Shown: piece after piece, positions 19,901 through 26,152 of the stretch
Layout: every line of letters begins with the position of its first letter
Numbering within the stretch: position 1 is the stretch's first letter
NCBI RefSeq assembly: GCF_036402745.1
Contig: NZ_DASWSJ010000244.1
Span: forward strand, 4,239-68,238
Source: Actinophytocola sp036402745
GTDB lineage: Bacteria; Actinomycetota; Actinomycetes; Mycobacteriales; Pseudonocardiaceae
Length of the DNA stretch: 64,000 nt
Direction: 5' to 3'
Translations under genes and position numbers: made by a program
The notes under the pieces: model-generated
Database searches by the model: none
What the model saw: the letters and a program-made list of their open reading frames with translations, nothing else
What the model was told of the DNA's origin: nothing

Positions 19901-20504
19901 ACGTCGGGCCCGCGAGCCGCACCGGTGTCGCCGCCCGGCGCGCGCACTCGGCGTCGAGCCGGTCCGCCGGCCACGCGCTCGCGTCGACCACGTCGAGCGC
20001 GACGGCCGTGGCGCCCACCGAGCGGACCACGCGGTCCTGCTCGACGGTGACCCGGGTGCGCAGGGCCGGGTGCCGGGCTGCCAGCACCTCGACTGTCGTG
20101 CGCAGGGCGGTGGCGTCGAGCGGTCCCTCGACGACGAAGGCGTTGGCGACGGTGGTCGGCGACCGGTCGGCCGTGCCGAACTCGTCGAGGAACCAGAACG
20201 ACTCCTCGCCCGGCGTCAACCCGTGCTCCTGCCCGGCGGGAGGTTCGGCCGGTCTTTCCGGAGTGGACGTTCGGGGGCCGGCCGCGAGAACGTCCGCCAA
20301 GGTGGTGCCGCTGAGGAGCGCGTGGAGCGGGACGTCGACGCCGGCCGTGTCGTCGAGGCGCGCCCGCAGCTCCGCGGCACGCAGCGAGTCGAGGCCGAGC
20401 GCGGTCAGCGGCGTGTCGGCCGGGACCTCGCGGCACGGGCTGCCGAGAACCTCCTCGAGCAGCTGCCGCACGACCTCTGCGTGCGGGCCGGCCGCGTCGG
20501 TCAT
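16986..20504 (-). CDS. NRPS, T-C-A-T with N-terminal carrier
   Basis: 1172 residues from the ATG at 20504, overlapping the preceding stop by ATGA. An N-terminal carrier (about 1-75) has LGLDSLRAAEL, with the Ser that would carry phosphopantetheine; it reads more like an ACP-type DSL motif than LGGHS. Then C (about 90-520, HHLLVDL, catalytic His kept), A (about 545-1050; STSGSTGVPKA, NAYGPTE, TANGKVDR) and T (about 1065-1140; FFTLGGHSLAA). The hand-extracted code is DVYALLAVMK, unassigned. A free N-terminal carrier means the upstream building block is loaded or transferred in trans. Position right after the N-hydroxylation genes suggests that this protein or its partner handles the modified amino acid (inference). 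Confidence 0.92.
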   Translation of the reverse strand: MTDAAGPHAEVVRQLLEEVLGSPCREVPADTPLTALGLDSLRAAELRARLDDTAGVDVPLHALLSGTTLADVLAAGPRTSTPERPAEPPAGQEHGLTPGEESFWFLDEFGTADRSPTTVANAFVVEGPLDATALRTTVEVLAARHPALRTRVTVEQDRVVRSVGATAVALDVVDASAWPADRLDAECARRAATPVRLAGPTWHLDMFRLTATRHLVLVRTHHLLVDLWSLDVLLAELGEVYGRVVAGDAPAPAPGDPDPMGRQAHRERQLLASPRAGELWDHWRERLAGAPHVLALPTDHERPGRPRHRGAVVTAELSREAAARLAALAAEAGVTLASVLLAAYAWLLHRQSGQADLLVGTVFANRGRPDRHRVVGYLANLLPVRLDHRPRDTFRGYLARAHRASCAAMDHGELPFPVIVERLAPDRDAGRAPLVQAVFAFQQARTTAGAATLALGGEGHAVAVGPLHLRPWRLPHRPALTDLALEVSELDGAVAAQLTYDADLFDATTAHRLLDSWVSIVDRVGRDPDGSFDTLTAPAPTESHRLLHEWNGPVGEVPDGELLHHPFERWAKTQPDVVAIVDGRRTVTYGWLDARAERLAGLLRAAGVAVDDRVGVHIGRSLDYVVAVLGVLKAGAAYVPLDPDLPAERLDHIRGQAGIDVVVTAGGPAPDGRAVDVTDLGEPPAVVAGAAPGAGNLCYVMSTSGSTGVPKAVGVPHRAVANLLADFRERGGVPAGARCAWWTSTGFDVSVYEIFAAFHTGATVVVAPEHVRVDGAVLAGWLRDHGIESAFVPPFALGELVADLERHGSPPPMRRLLLGVEPIAEPLAKRLAAVLPGATVVNAYGPTETTVMCTAYEVEAGELAQRRLPIGRALRNTGAYVLDPRGLLVPQGAVGELCVGGAQLARGYLGRPGATAERFTPDPYGPLPGARLYRTGDLVRYRGDGRLEFVGRADQQVKLFGQRVELGEIEAVLGQHPAVAEAVVVVAGTGDGQQVVAHAIPEPAAAATPAEVTVEVLARARESLPRHMVPTRLHWHDAWPLTANGKVDRTALARVRPASTPAGRRAGTWLERQIAATLARELGVAEVGLDDNFFTLGGHSLAAARAATHLRAVLAVELPVAVIFQRPTAGELAEFARRAGATARRGALTRRPRGAASVAAMMSTVDGSEESR

Positions 20505-20833
20505 CGGAGGTCCGCGGTGGCGACGAGCAGGCCGGTGCCCCGCAGGCTCTCCAGCTCGAGGTCGGCGACGCACCGGACCGGGACCTCGTTGAGGGACAGC
20601 GTTCCCTCCAGGTGCACCCGGCCGGTCCCCCGCTCGAAGTCGGCAGCGTCAGCCCGCGTCGCGCCCGGGTCCAGGCTCACCAGCAGCTCGGTCCCGCCGC
20701 GCGTATCGGGAAACCTGACGAAGACCGAGCCCTGGTCGCGGATCCGCTCGTGCAGCCGCGCGGCGGACGGGTCCCGCCCGCCCAGCTGGACCGGGTGCTC
20801 GCCGGCGCACAGGCGGCCGACCAGGTCGTCCAT
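20501..20833 (-). CDS. Conserved-looking 110-aa protein of unknown function in the N-N operon
   Basis: 110 residues, starting MDDLVGRLCAGEHPVQLGG, with no recognised family. It is Asp/Glu/Arg/Val-rich without signal peptide or membrane segment, so probably a small cytosolic protein. The second half (GRVHLEGTLSLNEVPVRCVA and on) looks like alternating beta strands. It starts one base after the stop of the YqcI/YcgG gene and its TGA overlaps the ATG of the NRPS (ATGA), so its synthesis is locked to both. This context suggests a helper, carrier or scavenger for the N-oxidised amino acid, or an enzyme subunit; none of this is visible in the sequence. It is real judging by codon use and tight coupling. 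Confidence 0.75.
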   Translation of the reverse strand: MDDLVGRLCAGEHPVQLGGRDPSAARLHERIRDQGSVFVRFPDTRGGTELLVSLDPGATRADAADFERGTGRVHLEGTLSLNEVPVRCVADLELESLRGTGLLVATADLR

Positions 20834-20834
20834 C

Positions 20835-21590
20835 TCAGTCCCCTTCCGGCCGGGCGGCTGTGTCGCCCCTGACATGCAGCGGGCAGGTCTCTCGCAGGCG
20901 CGAGTCGTCGTCCGCGATGAAGTACTGGCGCCACTCGTAGTTCGACGGGTCCCCGTAGTCGCCGAGGTCGGCGTGCGGCCCGACGGTGTCCCACTCGGCG
21001 AGCCGGCGGCGAATCGTGCGGCGGGCCCGCACACCCCCGGGGGTGCCACCGGTGACGTCGGCGAAGACCGTCCGTGGCTGGAACAGCAGGACGAGGCCGG
21101 CGCCGAGGTTGCGGCTCTGCCGCCGCTGGTAGGTGGGTGCGGCCGAGAACGCGAACATCGGGACCCCCGCGAAGGAGAACTCCCAGCTCGCGTGCTCGGG
21201 GTGGCTCGGGATGTCGGCCGGCCACGGCCGGTCGTCCCGGTCGTGCAGCTCCTGGAGCACCCGCCAGAACTCCTGCTCGTACCATGCGTGGTCGCGCGGC
21301 TCGTCCTCCGGCCGGCGGAACGCGGCCAGCACCAGGCGCCGGCCCGGATCACGTTGGGAGCGCTCGAGGAACTCCCCGAGCGCCCAGGCCAGCTCCGGCC
21401 CGGGGCCGTCGAAGAACGTGGCGAACAGCTCGCCCTTGGCCAACGCGACCCGGCCGAAGTGGCAGGGGTACTCGCGCTGGCCCACGCTGCGGGCGAAGTC
21501 CTCGGTGCACCGCTCCCACCAGGGTTGCGGGGGGCTGGTCTGCTGGCAGATCACGGGAACCCCGGCGACCTGGAGGGTGGGCGCGGACAT
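20835..21590 (-). CDS. YqcI/YcgG-family protein, probable heme-dependent guanidine N-hydroxylase
   Basis: 251 residues. Family marks: REYPCHFGRVALAKGELFA near the N-terminus, a PADIPSHPEHASWEFSFAGV segment, then PTYQRRQSRNLGAGLVLLFQ and a C-terminal DLGDYGDPSNYEWRQYFI. Characterised members are heme proteins that hydroxylate guanidine or arginine nitrogens: DcsA (D-cycloserine; N-omega-hydroxyarginine), GntA (guanitoxin) and, in gramibactin, GrbE. The predicted job is N-hydroxylation of arginine or a relative, feeding the SznF-like protein encoded immediately upstream (1-nt stop/start overlap, TGATG). The exact position of hydroxylation cannot be read from sequence. Length fits the family. 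I have not identified the heme ligand. Confidence 0.85.
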   Translation of the reverse strand: MSAPTLQVAGVPVICQQTSPPQPWWERCTEDFARSVGQREYPCHFGRVALAKGELFATFFDGPGPELAWALGEFLERSQRDPGRRLVLAAFRRPEDEPRDHAWYEQEFWRVLQELHDRDDRPWPADIPSHPEHASWEFSFAGVPMFAFSAAPTYQRRQSRNLGAGLVLLFQPRTVFADVTGGTPGGVRARRTIRRRLAEWDTVGPHADLGDYGDPSNYEWRQYFIADDDSRLRETCPLHVRGDTAARPEGD

Positions 21591-22924
21591 CACTCCGGCC
21601 CGACCGTGCCGAACCGGCGATCGAGCTCCTCGGTGATGATCGGCTGGTGGTAGACGCACTGGCCGGAGAACACGACCGAGCCGTGCAGGCTGTGCTTGGG
21701 GATGAAGGCCATGTCGCCGGGGAGGTACTTGTGCTGCACCCCGAAGCAGTTCCAGAACTCCATCTCCCCGCTCTCGATGATCAGCAGCCGGTCCTCGTCG
21801 TGGACGTGGGTCGTGGAGCACTCCTCCCACGACTCGATGAACGTGTCGAGGTCGACGTCGATGTGGTGGGTCTCGATCGCGGCCTGCAGGCGCTCGGCCT
21901 TCTCCTGGTAGTACGGCATCGTGGTGATCCAGCGGAACTGCCGCAGCCGCTCGTCGTCGTGGACGTCGAGCAGGACCCGGTACTCCTCGAGCCCGCGGGA
22001 CAGCTCGCGCAGCCCGTACGCGCCGCCGACCCGCTCGACCTCCCCGATGAGCTCGGTGACCGCGGCGGCGAGATCGCCGGACGGCAGCGGGTCGTGGCCG
22101 CCGCACAGGTCCACAGTGGTCAGCGCCTGCGCCTCCGCGAACCGCGCCACGAGCGCGCCGGCGAACGCGAAGAGCTGTCCCGGCCGGAAGGTCGTGTTGA
22201 CATAGTTCATCAGCGCGAGAGTGGACGGCAGGTAGTACTGGCAGTAGCTGTGCGGCTCGGCCTTGATCCCACCGAACTCGGCGATCCTGCGGACCGGCCG
22301 GTACTGGCCGGGCGCGGGGGTACCGAGCACCGTCGCGATCGCCGCCGAGCCGGCCAGCGGCAGGAGCCGCTTCGCCGGGCGCAGCTCGGCGTTGAGCGCC
22401 TGCGCGACCGACTGGATGGCGACCATGCCGTTGAGCTGCGCGGGATCCGGGGACGTGGCGAGCACGCGCTCCAGTTCGGCCGCCCGCGCGTCACGGTGGT
22501 CGACGAGCTCGTGAATCTGGTCGACGACGTCCGCGCGGCTCGCGCGCACGTGCTCCCGGGCGCCGTCGCGGACGAAGTCGAACACGTGCCGCTCGAGCTG
22601 GGGCCGGACCTGGTCGCCGAGCGCGATGTTGTCCGGGTGGTAGAACAGCTCGAAGCTCGCCCGGTTCTCCGCCGTGTGCGTCCGGGGCAGCAGCAGCTCG
22701 TGCGCGTCGTGGATGTTGAGCAGGATTCGATGTGCCATCAGCCCGCTGAGCCGGGTGGCGTCCGTCCGCTCCAGCCGCGCGCCGAAGTCGACCATGCCTA
22801 GGTCGTCGGGACGCACCGGGCGGCGATAGGGATCGTCGTCGAGAACGAGCTCCTCGAAACGAGCTGACCGGAAGAGCGGGTTCGCCAGATACCGCTCCAG
22901 CACGTCGCCCTCAATTGGTTTCAA
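21590..22924 (-). CDS. SznF-like protein: heme-oxygenase-like domain fused to cupin (GrbD-like candidate)
   Basis: 444 residues from a TTG at 22924 with GTGAGG 5 nt upstream; an ATG at 22996 is an alternative with a weaker ribosome site. The N-terminal and central helical part (DDDPYRRPVRP, YHPDNIALGDQVRPQLERH, GLEEYRVLL) resembles SznF, the streptozotocin enzyme that N-oxygenates N-methylarginine and forms an N-nitrosourea. The C-terminal cupin keeps THVHDED and a later HSLHG, matching the three-His iron site. By my alignment from memory the diiron domain keeps some acidic ligands but lacks the stretch with several His/Asp ligands. Gramibactin GrbD is the closest functional analogue, acting with a YqcI/YcgG partner. 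Predicted role: N-N bond formation on hydroxylated arginine. First gene of its operon. Confidence 0.8.
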   Translation of the reverse strand: MKPIEGDVLERYLANPLFRSARFEELVLDDDPYRRPVRPDDLGMVDFGARLERTDATRLSGLMAHRILLNIHDAHELLLPRTHTAENRASFELFYHPDNIALGDQVRPQLERHVFDFVRDGAREHVRASRADVVDQIHELVDHRDARAAELERVLATSPDPAQLNGMVAIQSVAQALNAELRPAKRLLPLAGSAAIATVLGTPAPGQYRPVRRIAEFGGIKAEPHSYCQYYLPSTLALMNYVNTTFRPGQLFAFAGALVARFAEAQALTTVDLCGGHDPLPSGDLAAAVTELIGEVERVGGAYGLRELSRGLEEYRVLLDVHDDERLRQFRWITTMPYYQEKAERLQAAIETHHIDVDLDTFIESWEECSTTHVHDEDRLLIIESGEMEFWNCFGVQHKYLPGDMAFIPKHSLHGSVVFSGQCVYHQPIITEELDRRFGTVGPE

Positions 22925-23035
22925 TGCAACCTCACAGAGTGTTCCGCGGCGTGTCGTTCCAGCCGAACAATACTGCGGCACAACACTTCTGCCCATGTTG
23001 CGCGACCTAGCCAATTGGTCAACCAGGCGGACACG
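22925..23035 (-). promoter_or_regulatory. Promoter region of the SznF-like/NRPS operon
   Basis: About 110 bp, between the terminator of the upstream NRPS and the TTG start at 22924. On the minus strand a TTGACC box occurs (plus 23015-23020), overlapped by the palindrome CCAATTGG (23011-23018), but no strong -10 lies 17 bp downstream. I saw no IdeR/DmdR-type iron box. A promoter is expected because the terminator isolates this operon. Confidence 0.4.
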
Positions 23036-23077
23036 CAAAAACGGAACCGTCCATTCGGGTCATTCCGAATGGACGGT
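23033..23077 (-). terminator. Rho-independent terminator after NRPS 23093-26152
   Basis: A perfect 12-bp inverted repeat, CCGTCCATTCGG (23047-23058) and its complement (23065-23076), with a 6-nt loop. Read on the minus strand it is followed by the U-rich tract TTCCGTTTTTG. It lies 16 bp past the stop of the NRPS ending at 23093 and separates that transcript from the SznF-like operon. Confidence 0.85.
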
Positions 23078-23092
23078 CGGTTCTGCGGACGA

Positions 23093-26000
23093 CTATCGGG
23101 CCGGGTCGGTCTCCAGTGCCCGGCAGAAGTCCTCGACGGACTGGTTGACATACAGGGTGCGCATGCTGACGTCGCGGCTCAGCAGCGTCGACAGGCGGGT
23201 CGCCAGGCTCATCATGCGGATCGAGTTCCCGCCCAGCGCGAAGAAGTTGTCCCGCACGGTGAGCCTGTCGACCTCGAGGATCTCCGCCCACACGTCCGCG
23301 ACCTTGCGTTCCAGCTCGGAGCCCGCCGGCTCCGAGCCGTCCGGGCCGTCCGGGGCGAACGCCGGTACGACGAGCGAGCGGCGCTCGACCTTGCCGCTGG
23401 CCGTCATCGGGAGCTCCGCGACGGACACGAACAGCGAGGGAACCATGAACTCCGGCAGCCGGCCGCGGGCGAACCTGCGCAAGAAGGTCCGGTCCGGCCG
23501 CCGGCCGGACTCGGGCACGACGAAGCACACCAGCCGGACGTCGCCGGGCCCGAAGGACCGGCCGACCACGGCACACGTCGCCACCCCCGGGCACTGCGCG
23601 ACGACGTCCTCGACCTCGGCGGGCTCGACCCGCATGCCACGCACCTTGACCTGGTCGTCGAGCCGGCCCAGGTACTCGAGCACGCCGTCGGGCCGCCAGC
23701 GGCACCGATCCCCCGTCCGGTACAACCGCCCGGGACCGTACGGGTTCGGGACGAACCGGTCCGCGGTCATGCCCGGCCGCCCGGCGTAGCCCCTGGCCAG
23801 GCCCGCACCGCCGACGAACAGCTCGCCGTCCACACCGACCGGCACCGGCCTCAGCGCCGCGTCGAGCACGTACCCGCCGGCGTTCGCGATCGGCCGTCCG
23901 ATCGGCACACTCGCCGAGTCGTCTGCCGCCAGGCATTCCCAGGCGGTGACGTCGGCGGCGAGTTCGGAGGAGCCGTAGAGGTTCAGCAGCAGGGTGTCCG
24001 GCAGCACGGCGCGGATCCGGCGGGCCAGCTCGGCGTCGAGTGCCTCCCCGCTGCTGACCACGATCCGCAGTCGGACCAGCCGGCGCGCCACGTCCGGCCG
24101 GCCGGTCAGCAGCCACAGCATGGACGGCACCAGTGTGCACCTGCTGACGTCACCCCGGGCCAGCGCGGACACGAACCGGTCCGGGTCGCGGACCTCCTCA
24201 TCGGCGAGCACCAGCGTGGGCACGCCCTGGAGCAGCCCGCCCAACGTCTCCCAGACGGAGTCGCCGAAGCACAGCGACGCCTTCTGGCACACCAGGTCGC
24301 CGTCGGTGAACGGATACTCCTGCCACATCCAGCGCAGCCGATTCAGCGTGGCCGAGTGCGTGCCCATGACGGCCTTCGGGACACCGCTCGAGCCCGACGT
24401 GTAGATGAGGTAGGCCACCCGCGACAGCGGCACCTCCGGCAGGCGCGGCGCGCGGCCGTGCCGGCTCCCCTCCCCCACCAGCACCACCTCGACCCCCTCG
24501 CCTGGCAGGTGGTCGAGCTGCTCCCGCTCGGTCAGCAGGATGCGTGCGCCGCTGTCGGACATCATGTAGCGCAGGCGATCCATCGGGTAGCCCGGGTCCA
24601 GCGCGAGGTACGTCGCGTGGCAGCGGAGGACCGCCAGGACCGCGACGAAGAACTCCGGCGAGCGGGGCAGGCCGATCGCGACGGGCTCCTCGAACGACAC
24701 CCCGCGCCGGGTCAGCTCCGCGGCGAGGGCGGCGCTGCGCTCCTCGAGCCAGCGGTAGGTCCACTGGCCACCGGCGGTCACGATCGCGACGCGGTCCGGG
24801 AAACGGGCGGCCTGGGCCAGGAACAGCTCGTCGAGGCTCGGCCCCGGGAGCGGCCGCGCGGTGGCGTTCCACTCGTGCAGCATCCGCTGCTCGTCCTCAT
24901 CGGACAGTACGGCCAGCTCGCCCGGGTGCTTGCCGGGATGCGCCAGCCAGTCCGCCAGGAGCACCTGCCACTGGCGGGCGATCCGCTCGACGGTAGCGGC
25001 GTCGAACAGCTCCTCGTTGTACTCCAGGAACCCCGACAGCGTGCCCCCACCGTCCACGACGGACACCGCGAGGTCGAGCTGGCCACTGAGGCCGGGAAGG
25101 TCCACCGGCTCGCTGCGCACGCCGTCGAGCCGGAGCGCGAAGGCCGCCGAGTCACGCACGGACAGCATGACCTGGGCGAGCGGCTGGCCCGACAGGCGTT
25201 GCGGTGACACGACCTCCACGATCCGCTCGAACGGCATGCCGCCGGTCACACAGCCTCTCCGGTGCGCCTCGGCGACGCGGGCCAGCAGCCGGTCGAGGTC
25301 GGGCTCGTCGCCGAGGTGGACGCGGATCGGCACCAGGTCGGCGAAGCACCCGAGCACGCCAGGCGTTGCCGGGCGGCTCACCGGCACGCCGACGATCACG
25401 TCGGCCATCGCGGTGTAGCGATGCAGCAGGGTGGCGAACGAGGCGAGCAGTGACACGACGACCCCGCCCGTGCCGCCACGGGCCCGGACCGCGCGGGTCG
25501 TGTCCTCGTCGAGGGCGAACGGCACGGCGCGGCCGCGGAACGCCGACGCGCGGTCCCGGGGCCGGTCGGTGGGCAGATCGAGCACGTGTGGCACGTCGCC
25601 GAGCTGCTCTCGCCAGTACGCCGCGTCGTCGTCGGCCCGGGGCGGTGCGTGGGTCACGGGGGGCCGTTCGGGACGGCGGCCCGCGTAGCTCGCGCTCAGC
25701 TCGGCCGCGAGCAGCCCGAGGCAGGCGTCGTCGACGGCGATGCGGTGCAGCGTGACCGCGAGCAGACTCTCGGTCTCCGACAGGCGGCACAGCGTCACGC
25801 GGACGGGGACCTCGCGCTCGAGGTCGAACGGGCCTCGATTGCGCTCGACGACCGTGCGCCACGCCGCGTCCAGCCGGTCGGCCGCCGGCACGTCGGCGAG
25901 GTCGACCATGTCGAGAACAGACGCCTCGGCGAGGATCTCGGGGACCGGACCGGCACCATCGGACCGGTAGACCGTGCGCAGCACCGGGTGCCGGGCGAGC

Positions 26001-26152
26001 ACGTCGGCGCAGGCGTCCCGCAGGCGGTCGACGTCGAGCGGGCCGGTGAGGAGGTTGGCCACGCAGCGGTGGGTCGCCCCGGGGGCGCCGCCGATCTGCT
26101 CCTGGAGCCAGATCCTGCGCTGCGCCGGGGAGAGCACGGTTCGCTCGGTCAT
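23093..26152 (-). CDS. NRPS, C*-A-T, beta-amino-acid-like specificity pocket
   Basis: 1019 residues from the ATG at 26152, overlapping the ABC gene stop (ATGA). The condensation-like domain (about 1-430) has HRIAVDD, so the catalytic His is Arg and the Gly is Asp. The A domain (about 450-930) has YTSGSSGVPKA, NLYGSSE and ASGKVER. The T domain (about 945-1015) has FFALGGNSIRM. In the pocket the usual Asp235 is Gly (CFGDSVWE) and the next residue is Asp; my code is GDWTVSLADK, matching the beta-alanine consensus VDWVISLADK at seven of ten positions. Shift of the acidic residue by one is what beta-amino acid pockets show. Likely substrate: beta-alanine or a related beta-amino acid. Third gene after an ABC exporter pair in the same operon. 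Confidence 0.92.
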   Translation of the reverse strand: MTERTVLSPAQRRIWLQEQIGGAPGATHRCVANLLTGPLDVDRLRDACADVLARHPVLRTVYRSDGAGPVPEILAEASVLDMVDLADVPAADRLDAAWRTVVERNRGPFDLEREVPVRVTLCRLSETESLLAVTLHRIAVDDACLGLLAAELSASYAGRRPERPPVTHAPPRADDDAAYWREQLGDVPHVLDLPTDRPRDRASAFRGRAVPFALDEDTTRAVRARGGTGGVVVSLLASFATLLHRYTAMADVIVGVPVSRPATPGVLGCFADLVPIRVHLGDEPDLDRLLARVAEAHRRGCVTGGMPFERIVEVVSPQRLSGQPLAQVMLSVRDSAAFALRLDGVRSEPVDLPGLSGQLDLAVSVVDGGGTLSGFLEYNEELFDAATVERIARQWQVLLADWLAHPGKHPGELAVLSDEDEQRMLHEWNATARPLPGPSLDELFLAQAARFPDRVAIVTAGGQWTYRWLEERSAALAAELTRRGVSFEEPVAIGLPRSPEFFVAVLAVLRCHATYLALDPGYPMDRLRYMMSDSGARILLTEREQLDHLPGEGVEVVLVGEGSRHGRAPRLPEVPLSRVAYLIYTSGSSGVPKAVMGTHSATLNRLRWMWQEYPFTDGDLVCQKASLCFGDSVWETLGGLLQGVPTLVLADEEVRDPDRFVSALARGDVSRCTLVPSMLWLLTGRPDVARRLVRLRIVVSSGEALDAELARRIRAVLPDTLLLNLYGSSELAADVTAWECLAADDSASVPIGRPIANAGGYVLDAALRPVPVGVDGELFVGGAGLARGYAGRPGMTADRFVPNPYGPGRLYRTGDRCRWRPDGVLEYLGRLDDQVKVRGMRVEPAEVEDVVAQCPGVATCAVVGRSFGPGDVRLVCFVVPESGRRPDRTFLRRFARGRLPEFMVPSLFVSVAELPMTASGKVERRSLVVPAFAPDGPDGSEPAGSELERKVADVWAEILEVDRLTVRDNFFALGGNSIRMMSLATRLSTLLSRDVSMRTLYVNQSVEDFCRALETDPAR

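Noticed and set aside
20835..21590. D-cycloserine-like pathway because of the DcsA-family protein
   Set aside because: No arginase-like DcsB, racemase or O-ureidoserine genes are present.
21590..22924. Assignment of the locus as a streptozotocin-type N-nitrosourea cluster
   Set aside because: The diiron site looks incomplete, a separate YqcI/YcgG hydroxylase is present and the genes are fused to an NRPS operon, which fits graminine-type chemistry better.
21590..22996. ATG at 22996 as start of the SznF-like gene
   Set aside because: Its ribosome site is weak and the added 24 residues are unlike the family; the TTG at 22924 has GTGAGG at good distance. Kept as an alternative.
22925..23035. 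IdeR/DmdR-type iron box upstream of the SznF-like operon
   Set aside because: No sequence close to the 19-bp iron box consensus was found despite the siderophore-like hypothesis.
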